Positions 11,386-22,900 of a DNA stretch of 64,000 nt are shown piece by piece (the first letter of the stretch is position 1; each line of letters opens with the position of its first letter). Both the position numbers and the translations under genes were made by a program. The stretch is from Pyropia haitanensis (taxonomy: Eukaryota; Rhodophyta; Bangiophyceae; Bangiales; Bangiaceae), in contig SDUX01000008.1 in the NCBI GenBank assembly GCA_008729055.1, positions 3,497,756 through 3,561,755 of the forward strand, in the 5' to 3' direction. The notes under the pieces were generated by a model. The model was not told where the DNA came from and made no database searches. It worked only from the letters and a program-made list of their open reading frames with translations.

Positions 11386-12038
11386 GGGGCAGGCTGGGCG
11401 GGGGGGGGGGGGGTCGGGGCTTGGGTGAGGGAATGTAGTGGGGGACCGGCTGCGAGAAGGAGAGGCTTGGGAGGGGGGAAAGGTGCGGGGGAGGGCCGGG
11501 GGGGGGGGCGGGGGTGGAGGCCGGCGCATCCGACGCTGGTGTATGGGGCATGCGGTCAGCGGGTGCGACGCACAGGACCAGCAATCGGCGCGACAGTGCG
11601 GTGGAAGGACGGGGTGGTGGCGCGGCCGGGTGACGGGGTGACAGGGCGGAGGGGCGAGCCGCCAATGGCCGCGGCGGTGGTGCCCAATGTCACTGGTGAT
11701 GGCGCCGACCGCCTGGGCGTCGGGGCTACGCCGCCGGTCGACGCACACCCCGGGTAGCCGCGCCGGCCGCACAGTGTGCGCAAACTGAGGGTTGGGGGGT
11801 AGCAGAAGCGAAGTGTATGTACAGTACACCAGCAAGGGGGCGGGGTGGGCGCGTCCAAAACTGGGCTCTTCGTGCGCGCAACCACACACGGCCACACCAC
11901 CCACCAACCACCAACAAAAGAGGCAACATGCACCTTACCACCTCTCCCCCTCTCCCCCGCACCCATCCCCCTCCCCCTCTCCCTACCCCCCCCTCCCTCA
12001 CGGCTTGCTCTCCCCCCTTCCCCCCAAAAACGCCCCCC
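11386..12038. other. Convergent intergenic region with TGTATGTACAGTACA
   Basis: It lies between the 3' ends of the glycosyltransferase and UDP-glucuronate decarboxylase genes. G runs occupy 11400-11415 and about 11498-11512. TGTATGTACAGTACA at 11814-11828 is palindromic in its core and could serve 3' ends on both strands. Confidence 0.5.
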
Positions 12039-12486
12039 TCATGCGCCAGCCGGCGGCGGCGGCGGCGGCGGCGCGGTGACGCCCTCCCCAATCCGCTCCC
12101 GAAAGTCCGCAATCATCGACGTGAGCCCCTTTTTCAGTGGCACCACCGGCGTCCAGCCGAGGTGGGCGGTCGCCTTGGAAATGTCGGGCTTGCGCTTGGT
12201 CGGGTCGTCGGGCGTGGCGGGCAGGTACGTAATGTCGCGGCCCGGGTCGACCTGGTCCTTGATCAGCTGCGCCAGTTCGAGCATCGAAAACTCGCCGGGG
12301 TTGCCCAGGTTGAACGGCCCCGTGTGGTTGCTGTTCATCATCCGGATGATGCCGTCGACGAGGTCGGCGACGTAGCAAAAGGAGCGCGTCTGGGAGCCGT
12401 CGCCATAGACAGTCAGCGGCTGGCCGCGGAGCGCCTGGCCCACAAAGTTCGACACCACCCGCCCGTCATTCTCCACCATCCGCGGG

Positions 12487-12521
<35 letters not shown>

Positions 12522-13424
12522 CACCCCGTGCTGCCGGTGGTAGTCAAACGCCATCGTCTCGCCGACGCGCTTGGACTCGTCGTAGCAGGAGCGCACGCCG
12601 ATGGGGTTGACGTTGCCCCAGTACTCCTCCGTCTGCGGGTGCGCGAGCGGGTCCCCATACACCTCCGACGTCGAGGCGAGGAGGAAGGTCGCGCCGACGC
12701 GTTTGGCCAGGCCCAGCATGTTGAGCGTGCCGAGGACGCCCGTCTTGAGCGTCCGGATCGCATTGTACTTGTAGTGCACCGGCGACGCCGGGCACGCCAG
12801 GTGGTAGATTTGGTCCACCTCGGCGGTGAACGGCTCGATGACGTCGTGGCGGAAAAACTCAAACCGCGGGTGGTCCCGCCAGCGCTCAATGTTGGACTTT
12901 TTGCCCGTAAACAGCGAGTCCACCACAATCACCTCGTTGCCCTCCTCCATCAGCCGGTCCACCAGGTGGGAGCCGATAAAGCCGGCGCCGCCCGTCACGA
13001 GGATCCGCTTGTGCGACGCGGGCCGGTTGGGCGCGTTCTTGCCCCGCCACGTGGCCAGCGTGTCGAGCGCCTCGGCGCCCTGCCGCTGCACGTCCACCGT
13101 CGGCGCCGCGGCGGCGGCGCCACTGGCGGGCGCGGCGGCGGCGCCATTGCCCTCCGAGGTGGTCATGGCCACCGACGGCGGGAACCCCAGTGACGACGAC
13201 TGCCGCGTGGACGGTGCGGGTGCCGATGACGACGGTGGCGACAACGACGACGACAACGACGACGACGACGACGAGGACACGCCAGACACTGGCGGCAGTG
13301 ACGACGGCCCCGGCGCGGCGGCCAGCGACCGGCGGGTGAGGCTGGCGGTCAAGAGCGCGGTCGTCACGCACGTGGCGACGGCGAGCGCGGCAGTGGCTAG
13401 CGGCGCCGACAGCGCCCGCCGCAT
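12039..13424 (-). CDS. UXS: UDP-glucuronate decarboxylase (UDP-xylose synthase), membrane-anchored
   Basis: Converts UDP-glucuronate to UDP-xylose with bound NAD+. The 461-residue protein starts [19 protein letters not shown], followed by a hydrophobic stretch (about 5-30) that predicts type II Golgi anchoring. A Ser/Pro-rich stem runs to about residue 135. The SDR catalytic domain has the Rossmann motif [11 protein letters not shown] (143-153), [37 protein letters not shown] (from 250) and the catalytic Y280-x3-K284 in [38 protein letters not shown] and a RKPDISKA substrate-binding segment follow. This matches UXS over its whole length. I chose 13424 because the earlier in-frame Met at 13601 would put a poly-Pro segment coded by a G/C run ahead of the anchor. 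UDP-xylose feeds xylosylated glycans. Confidence 0.93.
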
Positions 13425-14414
13425 GGCCGCGCCGCCACGTGGGGCGGTAACCCCGCCGGGGCGGCGGCGGAGCGAGGGGCGGGGAGGACACGGAGGACGA
13501 GCCGGCGGGATGCCCGAAAGAGCAGGGGGCCGGGGGGGGGGGGGGGGTGGCGGGGGGGGGTGGGCGACGGGCAAACACCAGTGCCCCTCAACGCCTTGCA
13601 CGACCGGGCACGGGCGGGTAGGACCTGTCCCCGTGGACCCACGCGTGGGCGAGCCGGGGGGGTCAGCTGCGCGGGGGGCAGGCGCGTTGAATTGGGCACC
13701 CCCGCAGTGGCGGAGCTGCTGTTCGTTGAGGGCACCGGCCCGCGCAGGGGACCCCGCCCGCGACGGTCATGCCCCACCATTCGCAGTGGGGGTCCCCCCT
13801 CTGGGGAGGGGACCGCCAGTCGGCCGCCGCTGACAGAACGAAGGCCCCAGGCTGTCATAGGGACCCCTCAGCTGCCACGGGGGGGGGGTGGACGCGGCCG
13901 CACCAGGAACGCTCACCGGTTTTCGGCCGCCCACGTCGGCAGCTACGGCGACAGCTGATCCGCGGGCGTCACACACGAGGGAGCAGGCGACTGTATCCAC
14001 AATGTAACGTCTGGTAGAAGGAGGGGAGGCTGTTGGCGGTTCCGGTGAGGGTCAAAATAGCGTACGCACTGTCGCCGATTTTCGAATCTGTGAGCACTTC
14101 TTCCGTGACGAGTCCAACCTGTTCCATAATTAGAAAGCCAGCAGTGAACAGTCATTGTTCCGTGGTGAAAGCGCTAGGCACTTTGTGTGGGTGGTGTCCG
14201 TTTCGCCCATCATTTTCCAGACTGGCGATGGCTCCCACGTGGCAAGCCGGTCGGTGGCAGTTGGCGAGTGGCCTCGCGGTCACAATGGACGTCTTGGGCA
14301 GCCTGGTGTTTCTACTGCTGCTGCTGGGGGTGGTGTTGGCTGTGGTGGCGGTCGTTGTCCCCTGTTGCCCTCCCTGTGGCGGTGCCGCCACGGGGCGGCG
14401 GCCGCCGTGGCGCC
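13425..14414. other. Divergent intergenic region (UXS / sulfotransferase)
   Basis: About 990 bp separate the two start codons. It contains G runs near 13531-13560. A less GC-rich segment at about 13990-14240 sits where a shared or paired promoter would be expected. No gene is seen. Confidence 0.45.
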
Positions 14415-14599
14415 ATGGCTCGCCTCCACCCGCCCACCGCGGCTGCCTCCCTCCTCTTCCTGGCCGCCGCCCTGTGGCTGCTGTTTGGCCGCCACGGCGG
14501 GCGCCCCGCCCCCCCGGCGAGCCCGGCGGCCCGCTTCTTCCCCTCCCCCGCCGCCGAGGCAGCGTACCGCGCCACCCGCCGGCTGGCACTCGCCAACGC

Positions 14600-14644
<45 letters not shown>

Positions 14645-15620
14645 TGCGGCCGGCGGCGGCGTGGCGTCGGCCGCGTCCCCCGCGGGCGCCCCCCCCCCGG
14701 CGGGTGGCGACATCACGCGGCGCCCCTGGGCGGCGCGCATCATTGTCAGCGAGCGCCGCAAGCTGCTCTTCTGTCCCATCCCCAAGGCCGCCAACAGCAA
14801 CTGGAAGTACCTGCTGCGGCGGCTCGACGGGTACGGCGACTACGCGGACCTGTCCAAGCTGCACGTGCCGGCGCTGTCGGGCCTCCGCTACCTGTCCGAC
14901 TACTCGGCGGGGGAGGCCGCGGCGCTGCTGGCCGACCCGACGTACACCAAGTTTGTGTTTGTGCGCGACCCGTACACGCGCCTGCTGTCGGCGTACATGG
15001 ACAAGATCGCGTCGACGCAGCCGGCGTACGTGCACGCCGAGCTCCGCGCGTTCCTCGCGCACCTGATGGACTGGCGGTGGGTCAAGGCGCGGGTGGCGAG
15101 CGTTGGGGGGGGAAGCGCGGGGGGTGGGGGGGGGGGCGCAGTCCCACCCCCGGACGCTGCCGCTGGGGGGGGAGTGGGCGCGCCGGCGGGTGGGACGGGC
15201 GTGGCCGGCGGCGGTGGCGGCGGCGTGGCCGGCGCGGCGGGAGGCGGCGGCGGCCACGGCGGCAGCGGGGGCATCGAGGCGGCCCCCCGCCCCAGCTTCC
15301 GTGCGTTTGTGGACGAGCTGCTCAAGGCCCCCCCCGCGGCCATGAACGCCCACTGGGCGCCGCAGTCCCTGCTGTGCGGCTTTGGCGAGATGCCCTACGA
15401 CTTTGTCGGCCGGTTTGAGCGCCTCGCCGACGACGCGGCGGCGCTGCTGGCGCGCATCGGCGCGCCCGCGGGGGTGGCCTTCCCGACGCAGGCGGAGATT
15501 GGGTTCCCGCCGTCGGGCGCGGCGGCGGTGGCGGCGGACTTTTGGAGCTTGGAGCTGATGCTCAAGGCGCGGCTGGTGTACGATGTGGATTTTCATACGC
15601 TAGGGTATGACGCGGTCTGA
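14415..15620 (+). CDS. Carbohydrate sulfotransferase (sulfotransferase family 2 type)
   Basis: A 401-residue type II Golgi-like enzyme expected to transfer sulfate from PAPS to a sugar. The membrane anchor is at about residues 8-26 (TAAASLLFLAAALWLLFG), followed by an Ala-rich stem with a run of over 15 alanines. The 5'-phosphosulfate-binding motif is in LLFCPIPKAANSNWKYLLRR (from about 117), and the 3'-phosphate-binding motif is in FVFVRDPYTRLLSAYMDKI (from 180). A Gly-rich insert of roughly 60 residues interrupts the C-terminal half, then MPYDFVGRFERLADDAAALL and FWSLELMLKARLVYDVDF complete the HNK-1/chondroitin sulfotransferase-like fold. The acceptor is unknown; in red algae sulfated galactans are the obvious candidates. 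The gene is divergent from UXS and convergent with inositol-phosphate synthase. Confidence 0.85.
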
Positions 15621-15916
15621 GGCAGGGGGAGGCGGTGGCGGGGGGGCGGGGGGGAGGGAGGGGTGGGAGAATGCCATGGCCGTGGGGAGGGCGTGTACAG
15701 AAGTAGGTGAGGACTGGCCGGCTGTCTCCGTGCTGTACATAATTCCAGGGTGCCACGAACTGTGCTGCGCGTGACGGGATGGGGGAGGGCACGCGCCGGC
15801 GCATGTGAAAAAGGAGCGTTGACTGCTGTCGACGAGTACTGCAGAGTGCCGCGTGTCGACGGTCCAAACGTCTGCCTGAGAGGGTTCTTCAAAATGTACA
15901 CGCTGGCTTTTGCCCC
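15621..15916. other. Convergent intergenic region with three TGTACA motifs
   Basis: It lies between the 3' ends of the sulfotransferase and INO1 genes. TGTACA occurs at 15694-15699, 15734-15739 and 15895-15900. The region is otherwise of moderate GC content. Confidence 0.5.
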
Positions 15917-17569
15917 CTACGAGCCACCGCCCGTGGCGGGCACACACTTTGTCTCGAGCAGCAGGTCACTCTCCGGTGGGAGCCCCACACACGCGCGCAG
16001 CAGGTTCTCCACCGCCGCCCGCTGCCGCGCGAGCGAGTTGACAATCGGCTCCCCCGGGGGCGTCCGCGGGATCTTCATGTAGAAGCTCAGCACGCTGAGC
16101 ACCGGGTGCAGCGGCGTGTACGCCGCCCCGTCGGCGGGCGCCACGTCCCCTACCGCAAAGTCGATGCGCGTGAAGAGCTCCGCGAGGAGCGCCAGGTCCA
16201 GGATGAGCGGCGCGCACAGCGCCGAGTCGAGGCACGTGTTGTGCATGACGCTGGTGTAGTGGGCGTCCATAAACGCCTCGGACGTGTACTCAGAGACGTC
16301 CCGCTTCGAGTCGCCCAGGAAGGGCACGTACTTGACGACGACCACGTGGTCGGGCCGGTCCGTGCCTGGCGGGTAGAGCACCCCGTTGCCGTCGACAATA
16401 TCGTCAATGACGCGCGATTTCGCCGCGCTCTTGGGCTTCCACATCACCCCGTCGGTCAGCTGGTACATGTCGTTGTTGCCCAGGTGGTTGTACGTGACCA
16501 TCGTCTTGACCTTGACGCCGCAGCCGACGAGGTAGTCGACGAGCACCGACTTCATCTTGGTCTGCCCCGACTTGAAGTCGTCGCCCACGACCGCCACGCC
16601 CTCACGGGCGGCGAGGTCCACCGCGCCGGGCACGAGCGTGTTTTGGGGGCTCCCATTGACAAACGGGCAGCCTTCGAGGATGGCCGCGACCGCGTAGAGG
16701 GTGCTCGGCGACACCTCCGCCTCGTCCCGCGCGATGGCCGCCAGCAGCGCGTCGGCCGTGTCGTTGAGGCCCGGCCGCTCCTCGGCGTAGCGCTCCGAGT
16801 TGGCCGTCCACACCACCACCACAAACTCAACGTCGTTCGCCGCCTTGAACGCCACGATATCCGCCCGCAGCGCGTCGAGGCGCTGCTGCTTCGTCCACTC
16901 TACCGGCATCACGTGGTCAGCACGCGGCGCCTGGTTCTCCGCGATGAAAGCCGGGTCGTACGCGCCGCGCATCGGCACCATGTCCACGGTGAGCGGCCGG
17001 AGCTGGCGGCGGAGGTCCGGCTCAAACACACCCGCCCGGTCAGCGGCGTCGGCGAGGCTCGCCGAAGAAATGTCCCAGCCGCCCAGCGCGAGCGCCTCGG
17101 GGGTGCCCATCGGCAGCACGTCCCGCAGCGGCACCGTCACCGCCGCGCCCGACGCGTCGAGGCCCACCCGCACCGTCGCTGCCTGCGTGAGGCTCCCCTT
17201 GTAGTTGGGCGTATGGTCTGCCTGCGCGCGGGACGCCCAGGTCAGGCCCGCTCGCGACGCGACGATCGCGCCGGTGAGCGTCGAGCCGTTGCCGCCGCCC
17301 CAGCCGACCTGCAGCAGCCCCGTCCGCCGCACCCGCGACGCGGTGCGAAAGTGGTAGACGGTGGAGCGGGGGGTGGCGGTGACGCGGCCGGTCGTCGGGT
17401 CGACGGCCGCGGAGGTGGAGCGGTACTCGTAGCGGGCGGTGATGTGGTCGCCGCCGTAGGCAACGTCGGGGCTGTCGACGTGCAGGCCGCCGCGGGCGGT
17501 GTAGCCGCCGCCGCCGCCGCTGGGCGGCGAGGTGACCGCCCTCAAGCGGGACGCGTCATTGTCTGTCAT
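15917..17569 (-). CDS. INO1: Inositol-3-phosphate synthase
   Basis: NAD-dependent isomerase converting glucose 6-phosphate to 1D-myo-inositol 3-phosphate, the entry step of inositol synthesis; cytosolic in most lineages. The 550-residue protein is complete. The NAD-binding motif GWGGGNGSTLTGA is at 89-101. Later come GGWDISSASLADAADRAGV, VVVWTANSERYAE, GCPFVNGSPQNTLVPG, the strongly conserved GDDFKSGQTKMKSVLVDYLV, YNHLGNNDMYQLTD, SKSRVIDD-like SAAKSRVIDDIV, DHVVVVKYVPFLGDSKRDVS and APLILDLALLAELFTRI. Length is close to that of other eukaryotic forms, with only a small Gly-rich insert near the N-terminus. It is one uninterrupted frame and convergent with the sulfotransferase. Inositol can feed glucuronate and so UDP-GlcA, the substrate of the nearby UXS, if a MIOX enzyme exists in this organism. 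Confidence 0.96.
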   Translation of the reverse strand: MTDNDASRLRAVTSPPSGGGGGYTARGGLHVDSPDVAYGGDHITARYEYRSTSAAVDPTTGRVTATPRSTVYHFRTASRVRRTGLLQVGWGGGNGSTLTGAIVASRAGLTWASRAQADHTPNYKGSLTQAATVRVGLDASGAAVTVPLRDVLPMGTPEALALGGWDISSASLADAADRAGVFEPDLRRQLRPLTVDMVPMRGAYDPAFIAENQAPRADHVMPVEWTKQQRLDALRADIVAFKAANDVEFVVVVWTANSERYAEERPGLNDTADALLAAIARDEAEVSPSTLYAVAAILEGCPFVNGSPQNTLVPGAVDLAAREGVAVVGDDFKSGQTKMKSVLVDYLVGCGVKVKTMVTYNHLGNNDMYQLTDGVMWKPKSAAKSRVIDDIVDGNGVLYPPGTDRPDHVVVVKYVPFLGDSKRDVSEYTSEAFMDAHYTSVMHNTCLDSALCAPLILDLALLAELFTRIDFAVGDVAPADGAAYTPLHPVLSVLSFYMKIPRTPPGEPIVNSLARQRAAVENLLRACVGLPPESDLLLETKCVPATGGGS

Positions 17570-18223
17570 GTCCCGGGCGCGCGGGGGGGATGGGGACAGT
17601 CAGGGAGGTGGAAGAAGGGGGCGGGGGGGGCGGGGGGGGGACGAGGCAGAGGCCGGGCGATGGACGATGGGGCAACAAGGGACGCGGGCCGGGCCACGCG
17701 GATCGCCTTGGCCAGCTCTGTCCAGACGCGCGAGCTCAACGTACGGACGAACCAAAATCGCGGAACATTTCCGTTCAATCCAGACAGAGCGACAGAGAGT
17801 GCGGGTTGATCTGACCACCAACCCCTCACGAGCCCATCTTCCCTTTGCCGCGGACGCCATCCGTCTTCCCGACCGCTCCAACGGGCGACCGCTGTCTCCC
17901 CTACCCGTGCCGCGGTCGCAACGTCTATAGATACCAGGCAGTGAGTGACAGGCACAAGCCGCGTGACGCACCCTAGCTAGTTCGTGACAGGTGCAACAAG
18001 AAACCAAAAAAAAAAATAGGAACCGTGCGGGCAGACCCGTCTGTCCGGCCGACACCCGCGCACCCCCCTCCCACCTTGCCGCGGGGACTCCCACCCAAAA
18101 ACGCGACGCAGCACCCCCACCCACCCACCGTGGCCGCATACACCCCCACGGCCCCAACGGTAGGCACGCCGCTTCCCTCCCACCCCCCCGCCGCCAACGG
18201 TCGTCCCGTCCCCCCCGCCGTCG
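17570..18223. other. Intergenic between INO1 and the Gly-rich gene
   Basis: A G run near 17620-17640 is followed by a less GC-rich stretch (about 17740-18020), probably the INO1 promoter and leader on the minus strand. It includes a CTATAGATA element near 17925-17933. No gene is seen. Confidence 0.4.
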
Positions 18224-19491
18224 CTACGACGCCTTGTCCCCCCCCTCGCCCACGCGGGCGGCCAACACGCCCAGCAGCCCAACCGTCTCCCTCAGAACCT
18301 CCCCCCCCCCCCCCCCCCCCCCCTCCTGCAGCACCCGCGCCACGCCCTCCACGTGCCCCCGCGCCCAGTGCCCTACCGGCAGGACGTCCGCAACGCCCGC
18401 CCACCCCCCCCCCCCGGCCCCCACACCGCGTCCTCCGCCGCACTACCAGCAGCCGCGACGCCACCCAGCGGCAGCGCGCCGCCGCCGTCGGGGTCACCAC
18501 CCACCCCCCCCCCCCGCGGTGGCCGCCCGCGACGCCGCCGTCGGCGAGCACCCCCGCCGCGGCGGCGAGGCCCTCGAGCGCCGTCGCGCGCTCCGCCGAC
18601 GCGTACCACGCGTCCATGGCGGCCTTGCCAGAGCGGGCCCGGTTGCCGCCGCCGTTGCGGCGGCCGCGGCCGCCGTGCCTGCCACGCTCGCCGCCACGGC
18701 CGCCGCCGCTGCCGCCGGCACCGCCACCACCGTCGTAGCGGTGGCCGCCGCTACGGTCGTAGCGGCGGCCGCCGCCGCCACCACCCCCCCGCTCCGCCGC
18801 GTTCCCCCACCGCCCGTCGGCGGCCGCGTCGTTTCCCGGCGCCGAGGCCGCCGCGCTAATCTCCGCCGCGCGGATCGCGGCAGACAGCGAGGTGAGCAAC
18901 GGCCCCCCCCCACCGCCGCCGCCGCGGTCGCGACCGCCGTGGCCGTCGCGACTGTGGTGGCCTCCGAGCGGGCGGTTGCCGCCGCCACTGGCGGCGGCGG
19001 CGTCACCGCCGCCGCGGCCCGCACCGCCGCCGCCGCCGCCACCCCCGCCGCCGGTGCCCACCAGCGGCCGGCGGACGCCGCCGCCGCCGCCGCCGCCGGT
19101 GGCCCGCTCTGCCTGGCGGGAGCCGCGGGTCGCGCGCAGCGCCGCGTGGGACAGCCGCGGCAGCGCCGGTGTCGACGCCGACCGCGAGCCGGCGGGCAGA
19201 GACGGTGGCAGCGGCTGCCCGCGGCCGGCGGCGGCGAGCGGCGGACCGCCGCCGCCGCCGACGACGCCGCCGCCGCCGATGCCGGCCGCCACAGCCGCGG
19301 CCAACGAGGTGGGCAGGCGGGGGGGGGGGGTTGCGGCTGGCCGCGGCCGGCGGCGGTGGCCGGCCGGCCGCCGCGGCCGCGGCCGGCCGCCGCAACCGCG
19401 GCGGACGACGTGGACAGGCGGGAGAGTTGGGGGCGCTGGCCCAGGGACGGGAGGGGGAGGAGGGAGGGGGGGGGCGGAGGCGAGGGGGCAT
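18224..19491 (-). CDS. Gly/Ala-rich disordered protein, frame-interrupted, function unknown
   Basis: I do not recognise this protein. A start at 19491 gives a Pro/Ala-rich N-terminus (MPPRLRPPPPSSPSRPWASA). A Gly-rich centre with RGG-like and R-Y-D elements follows (GGRRYDRSGGHRYDGGGG, RGGERGRHGGRGRRNGGG). Then comes a short non-repetitive part: AAMDAWYASAERATALEGLA, LPLGGVAAAGSAAEDAVWGP, GVADVLPVGHWARGHVEGVA and EVLRETVGLLGVLAARVGEG. These last segments lie in different frames, and each change falls at a 12-nt C run (18504-18515, 18404-18415). A further shift is needed near a G run at 19319-19331. RGG-rich parts often bind RNA, but nothing here proves that. It could also be a degraded gene. 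Divergent from the FANCA-like gene across 483 bp. Confidence 0.35.
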
Positions 19492-19974
19492 CGTGGCGCC
19501 ACGCAGGGAGGAAACAAAGGCGGCGTCGGCAAAAGCGCGAGCGGCGACGGCAGAGACCTTGGTCAAGAGCCGGCGAAGAAGACCGTACACAATGCCGGCG
19601 GCGGGTGATGGAAAAAGACAGAGGTGGGGGGGGTATCCCGCTGCACACTGCCGGAATGGAATGGCGAGAGAAGGGCGAACAAAGGTGACGCCGACATGGG
19701 CGGAACGTGGGGATGGCCCGACGTGGGATCGACGAGGGAGCCGCGACGTCGACGGCCGGCCTGGCATGTGAGCCAGCCACTGACAACGGGTGCTACTTGA
19801 CCACGTGGGTTCCTGTTGTCGCTCTTTCACAGCACTTTCTGTCGGATGGTCGGTCGGCTCGGTGGATGCATCGGTGTTGTCGCCACGTCGGGGACCCGGT
19901 TCAAGGCGCGTGCTCGCCTCGCCTGCGTCAGCCACTCGGCAATCCACGACGGCGCTCCCTCCTCCGCTCCCGCG
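19492..19974. other. Divergent intergenic region
   Basis: It separates the start codons of the Gly-rich gene and the FANCA-like gene, with moderate GC content at about 19540-19900. No gene or clear promoter motif is seen. Confidence 0.4.
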
Positions 19975-22900
19975 ATGCGGTCGCCGCCGCCCAAGCGGCG
20001 GCGCACAGACCCTCCACCCCCCCCCCCTCTGACGCCCTCCGCACGTTCATCCTCGGGTGGGTCGGGCCCCCCCCCCCAGCCCCCCCCCCGACGCAGCACC
20101 GCCCCGGCCTGTGGCGCTGCCTCCATCCCGTCGCCGCCCGACCCCGTCGATGGCGCCGGCGGCGCGGCCCGCACCGCCGCCGTCGCGGCGGCGTGCGTGT
20201 CCACCTCCGCGGGGGCGTCCTGGCTCGCCACCACCGCCGCGGGCGTCGCGGCGGGCGTGGTGCCCCGCGCCGGCCTGACCGCCGCCCTCCTCGACGGCGA
20301 CGGGACGGGCGCGGCGGCGCTGCTGCCGCCGCTGTGTGCGGTCGCGGCGCTTGGGCGGGGGGGGGCGCTCCACCCGCCGGCCGTTGCCGCCGCGGGCGCC
20401 GCGCTCGCCGCCCGCGCGGCACTCGAGGTCGCTGCCGCCGCCACGACCGCCCACCGCGGCCGCGTCGGTTCGCCCGAAGTGGGCGAGTGCGCCTGCGTCG
20501 GTGATGCCGGGGGGGTGGCGGCGCTGGTGTCTGCGCTCGACGGGTGGGGAGAGGGGGAGGCGGCCGCGGCGCGCGCCGCCACGTTGCGGGCGCTCGCGGC
20601 GCCAGCGCTGGCGTGTCGTGCCGAGGCGGGGGGGCGCCCCCGGGGGAACCCTTGCGCAGGGTGTGCTCCCCCCACGGGGGCGGGGGAGGGGTTGTCGGCG
20701 GTGCCGTCGCCGTCGTGTACGGACGTGGCGATGGAGGTGGCGGCGCAGACCGTGGCGGCGCTAGGGGGGGGAAGGAGTGCCCGCCGGGGCTAGGGATCCC
20801 GCGGGGGTGGCTGCGCGACGCCGTTGAGTCTGCGAGGGGGAGGTGTGGGGAGGAGGCCCCCCGCAATGGCTGGGACCCGGCGTTGGCGGTGCTTGCGACG
20901 GACCCGTGGGCTCCTCGGCAATCCACCCGAGGTGGCGACGACGGCGGCGTCGGCGGCGGCAATGGCGGTGGCGAGGCGGCCGACGACGAGCCAGGCGCTC
21001 CTGCTGTGGCAGCAGCGGCACCGACAGTCGGCGCTGCGGTGGACCTCTTTTCCGCCGCCGTGCCATGTGCCACGGAGCGGTCGGTGGTGCGGGCGCTGGT
21101 GGCGTCCGCGACGCTGGCCGAGCGGCAGGCGGTTCTGGACGGCGCGTGGCCGCGGCTGGTGCTTCGTCTGACCGCGGGCGCCGGCGGAGGCGGTGGTGGC
21201 GTCGGCGACGGCGAGGGTGGGGGCGAGGGCGGCCACGGCGGCGACGGCGGCGGCGGGATGGGCGCCTCCACGGGGGGAGGGGAGGGGTTCGATTGGACCC
21301 GTCTAGTGATGGTGCTACACGCCACGCCGGGGGCGGCGGGGAGTGTACTCGCCGGCTTGGCCGCCGTTCTGGCCGCCGCCGCGTCGGTGACGAGGCTATC
21401 GTCTAACGACGCCGGCGAGCCGGCTGGCGTGCTCGGGCAGGCAGAGGCGGCCGTCGCGGCGGTGGTGGCCGTTGCGCGACACGTGTCGCTGGCGGCCGCG
21501 ACAGCGGCGGTGGCAGCTGCGGAGGCGGCCGCTGCGGCTGGCGGCTGTGCGGCCACCCGTGGTGCGGGGGACGGTGATGCAGCCGTTGTGGGGGCGGGTG
21601 CTCCCTCCCCTGCCGTGGATGGCACCCCCCCCGCTGTCGCCCTCGCCGGCGGCACCGCCGTCGGCGCTGCCGGCTGGGCGCCTACCCCCGCCGACGCTGA
21701 CTCGGTGGCCGCCGCGTCGGCTCGTGCGTACGAGGCGTGGCTCCATTCCGCCGTCGCCGGCGACGTTGGGGACGACGCCCGCAGGGGTGGTGGCTGCGGC
21801 GGCGACGACGACGACTGTGGCGGCGGCGGTGGCGGTGGCGGCCGCCACCGTGGGGTGGGCGCGCTGCTCGCGGCAGTCCTCGCCGCCGCCGTTCCCGCCG
21901 AGCCACCACGGCTCCTCCGCGCCTCGCTGCGCGCACTGATGGGGGTGGCGGGCGCGGAGGAGCACAACCGGCTGGCGCGGGCACGGCTGCGGGAGTTGTG
22001 GGCGGGGCGTCGGCGGCTTGGCGCGGACGGCGGGGACGGGGTGGACGAGTTGGCGGGTTGGGGGACCCCCCCCGGGGAAGGCGACGACGGCTGGGATGGG
22101 GATGGCGAGGGGGGGGGCGGTGACGGCTCCGGCGGGGCGGCCAAGACCGACTCCCCCGCCGATGAGGTGCACGCCTACGTCCTGGACTGGGCACGGTCGG
22201 GCGGCCAGACGCTCCCCGACGCCCTCATCCGGGAGGCGTTGTTTAAGCGCTACCGCTTCCGCACCCGCACGGTTCCGCTGTTGCTCGCCGCGGCGACGGC
22301 GCCGCCGGCGCCCTTCCTGGCCGCCCACTTCCCGCGAAAAGGCCTGGCCGACTACAACCGCGCGCGGCTGGGGCTGGTCGACGCGCTCGCCGGCCAAGCG
22401 GGGAAGCAGGTCATCTTTCCGGCCGAGGCCGAGGCCGCCGCCGTGGCGATTGGCGCCGCCACCGCCGCCGCCGAGGCGGCGGTGGCGGAACGGGACCGCC
22501 GGGCGGCTGCTCGGGGTCGTGGACGGGGGCAGCGAGCCGCCACGGCGGCTGTAGGTGGGGTGGTTTCCCTGGAGCCGCTGGTGACGGCGTTTGCAGTGGC
22601 CACTCGCCGGGACGGCAGCGGTGGCACAGCCGCGCTGGCGGAGGCGGACACGCTTGCTGCCGCCCTCGTTGATGCGACGGGCGGCTCGGGGGAGGGGGCT
22701 CCCGCCGCTGACGGCGGAGCGAGCAGGCCCCCGACGGAAGTGGCCGCCACCACCGCTGCCGAGGAGCTCCTTAACGCGCTCGTGGCGGTGGTGCTGCGAG
22801 CGGCGGGAGGGGGGCTGCCGCCCGTGCCAGCAGGTGGGCGCACCTGGGACGGCGATGGCGGTGGCGGCGTGGGCGGCGGCGGCGGCAGTGCCAGCGGTGA

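Noticed and set aside
20700..20800. Intron to explain the frame change in the FANCA-like gene
   Set aside because: No donor/acceptor pair with a pyrimidine tract like the TFB4 intron; the change coincides with a G run.
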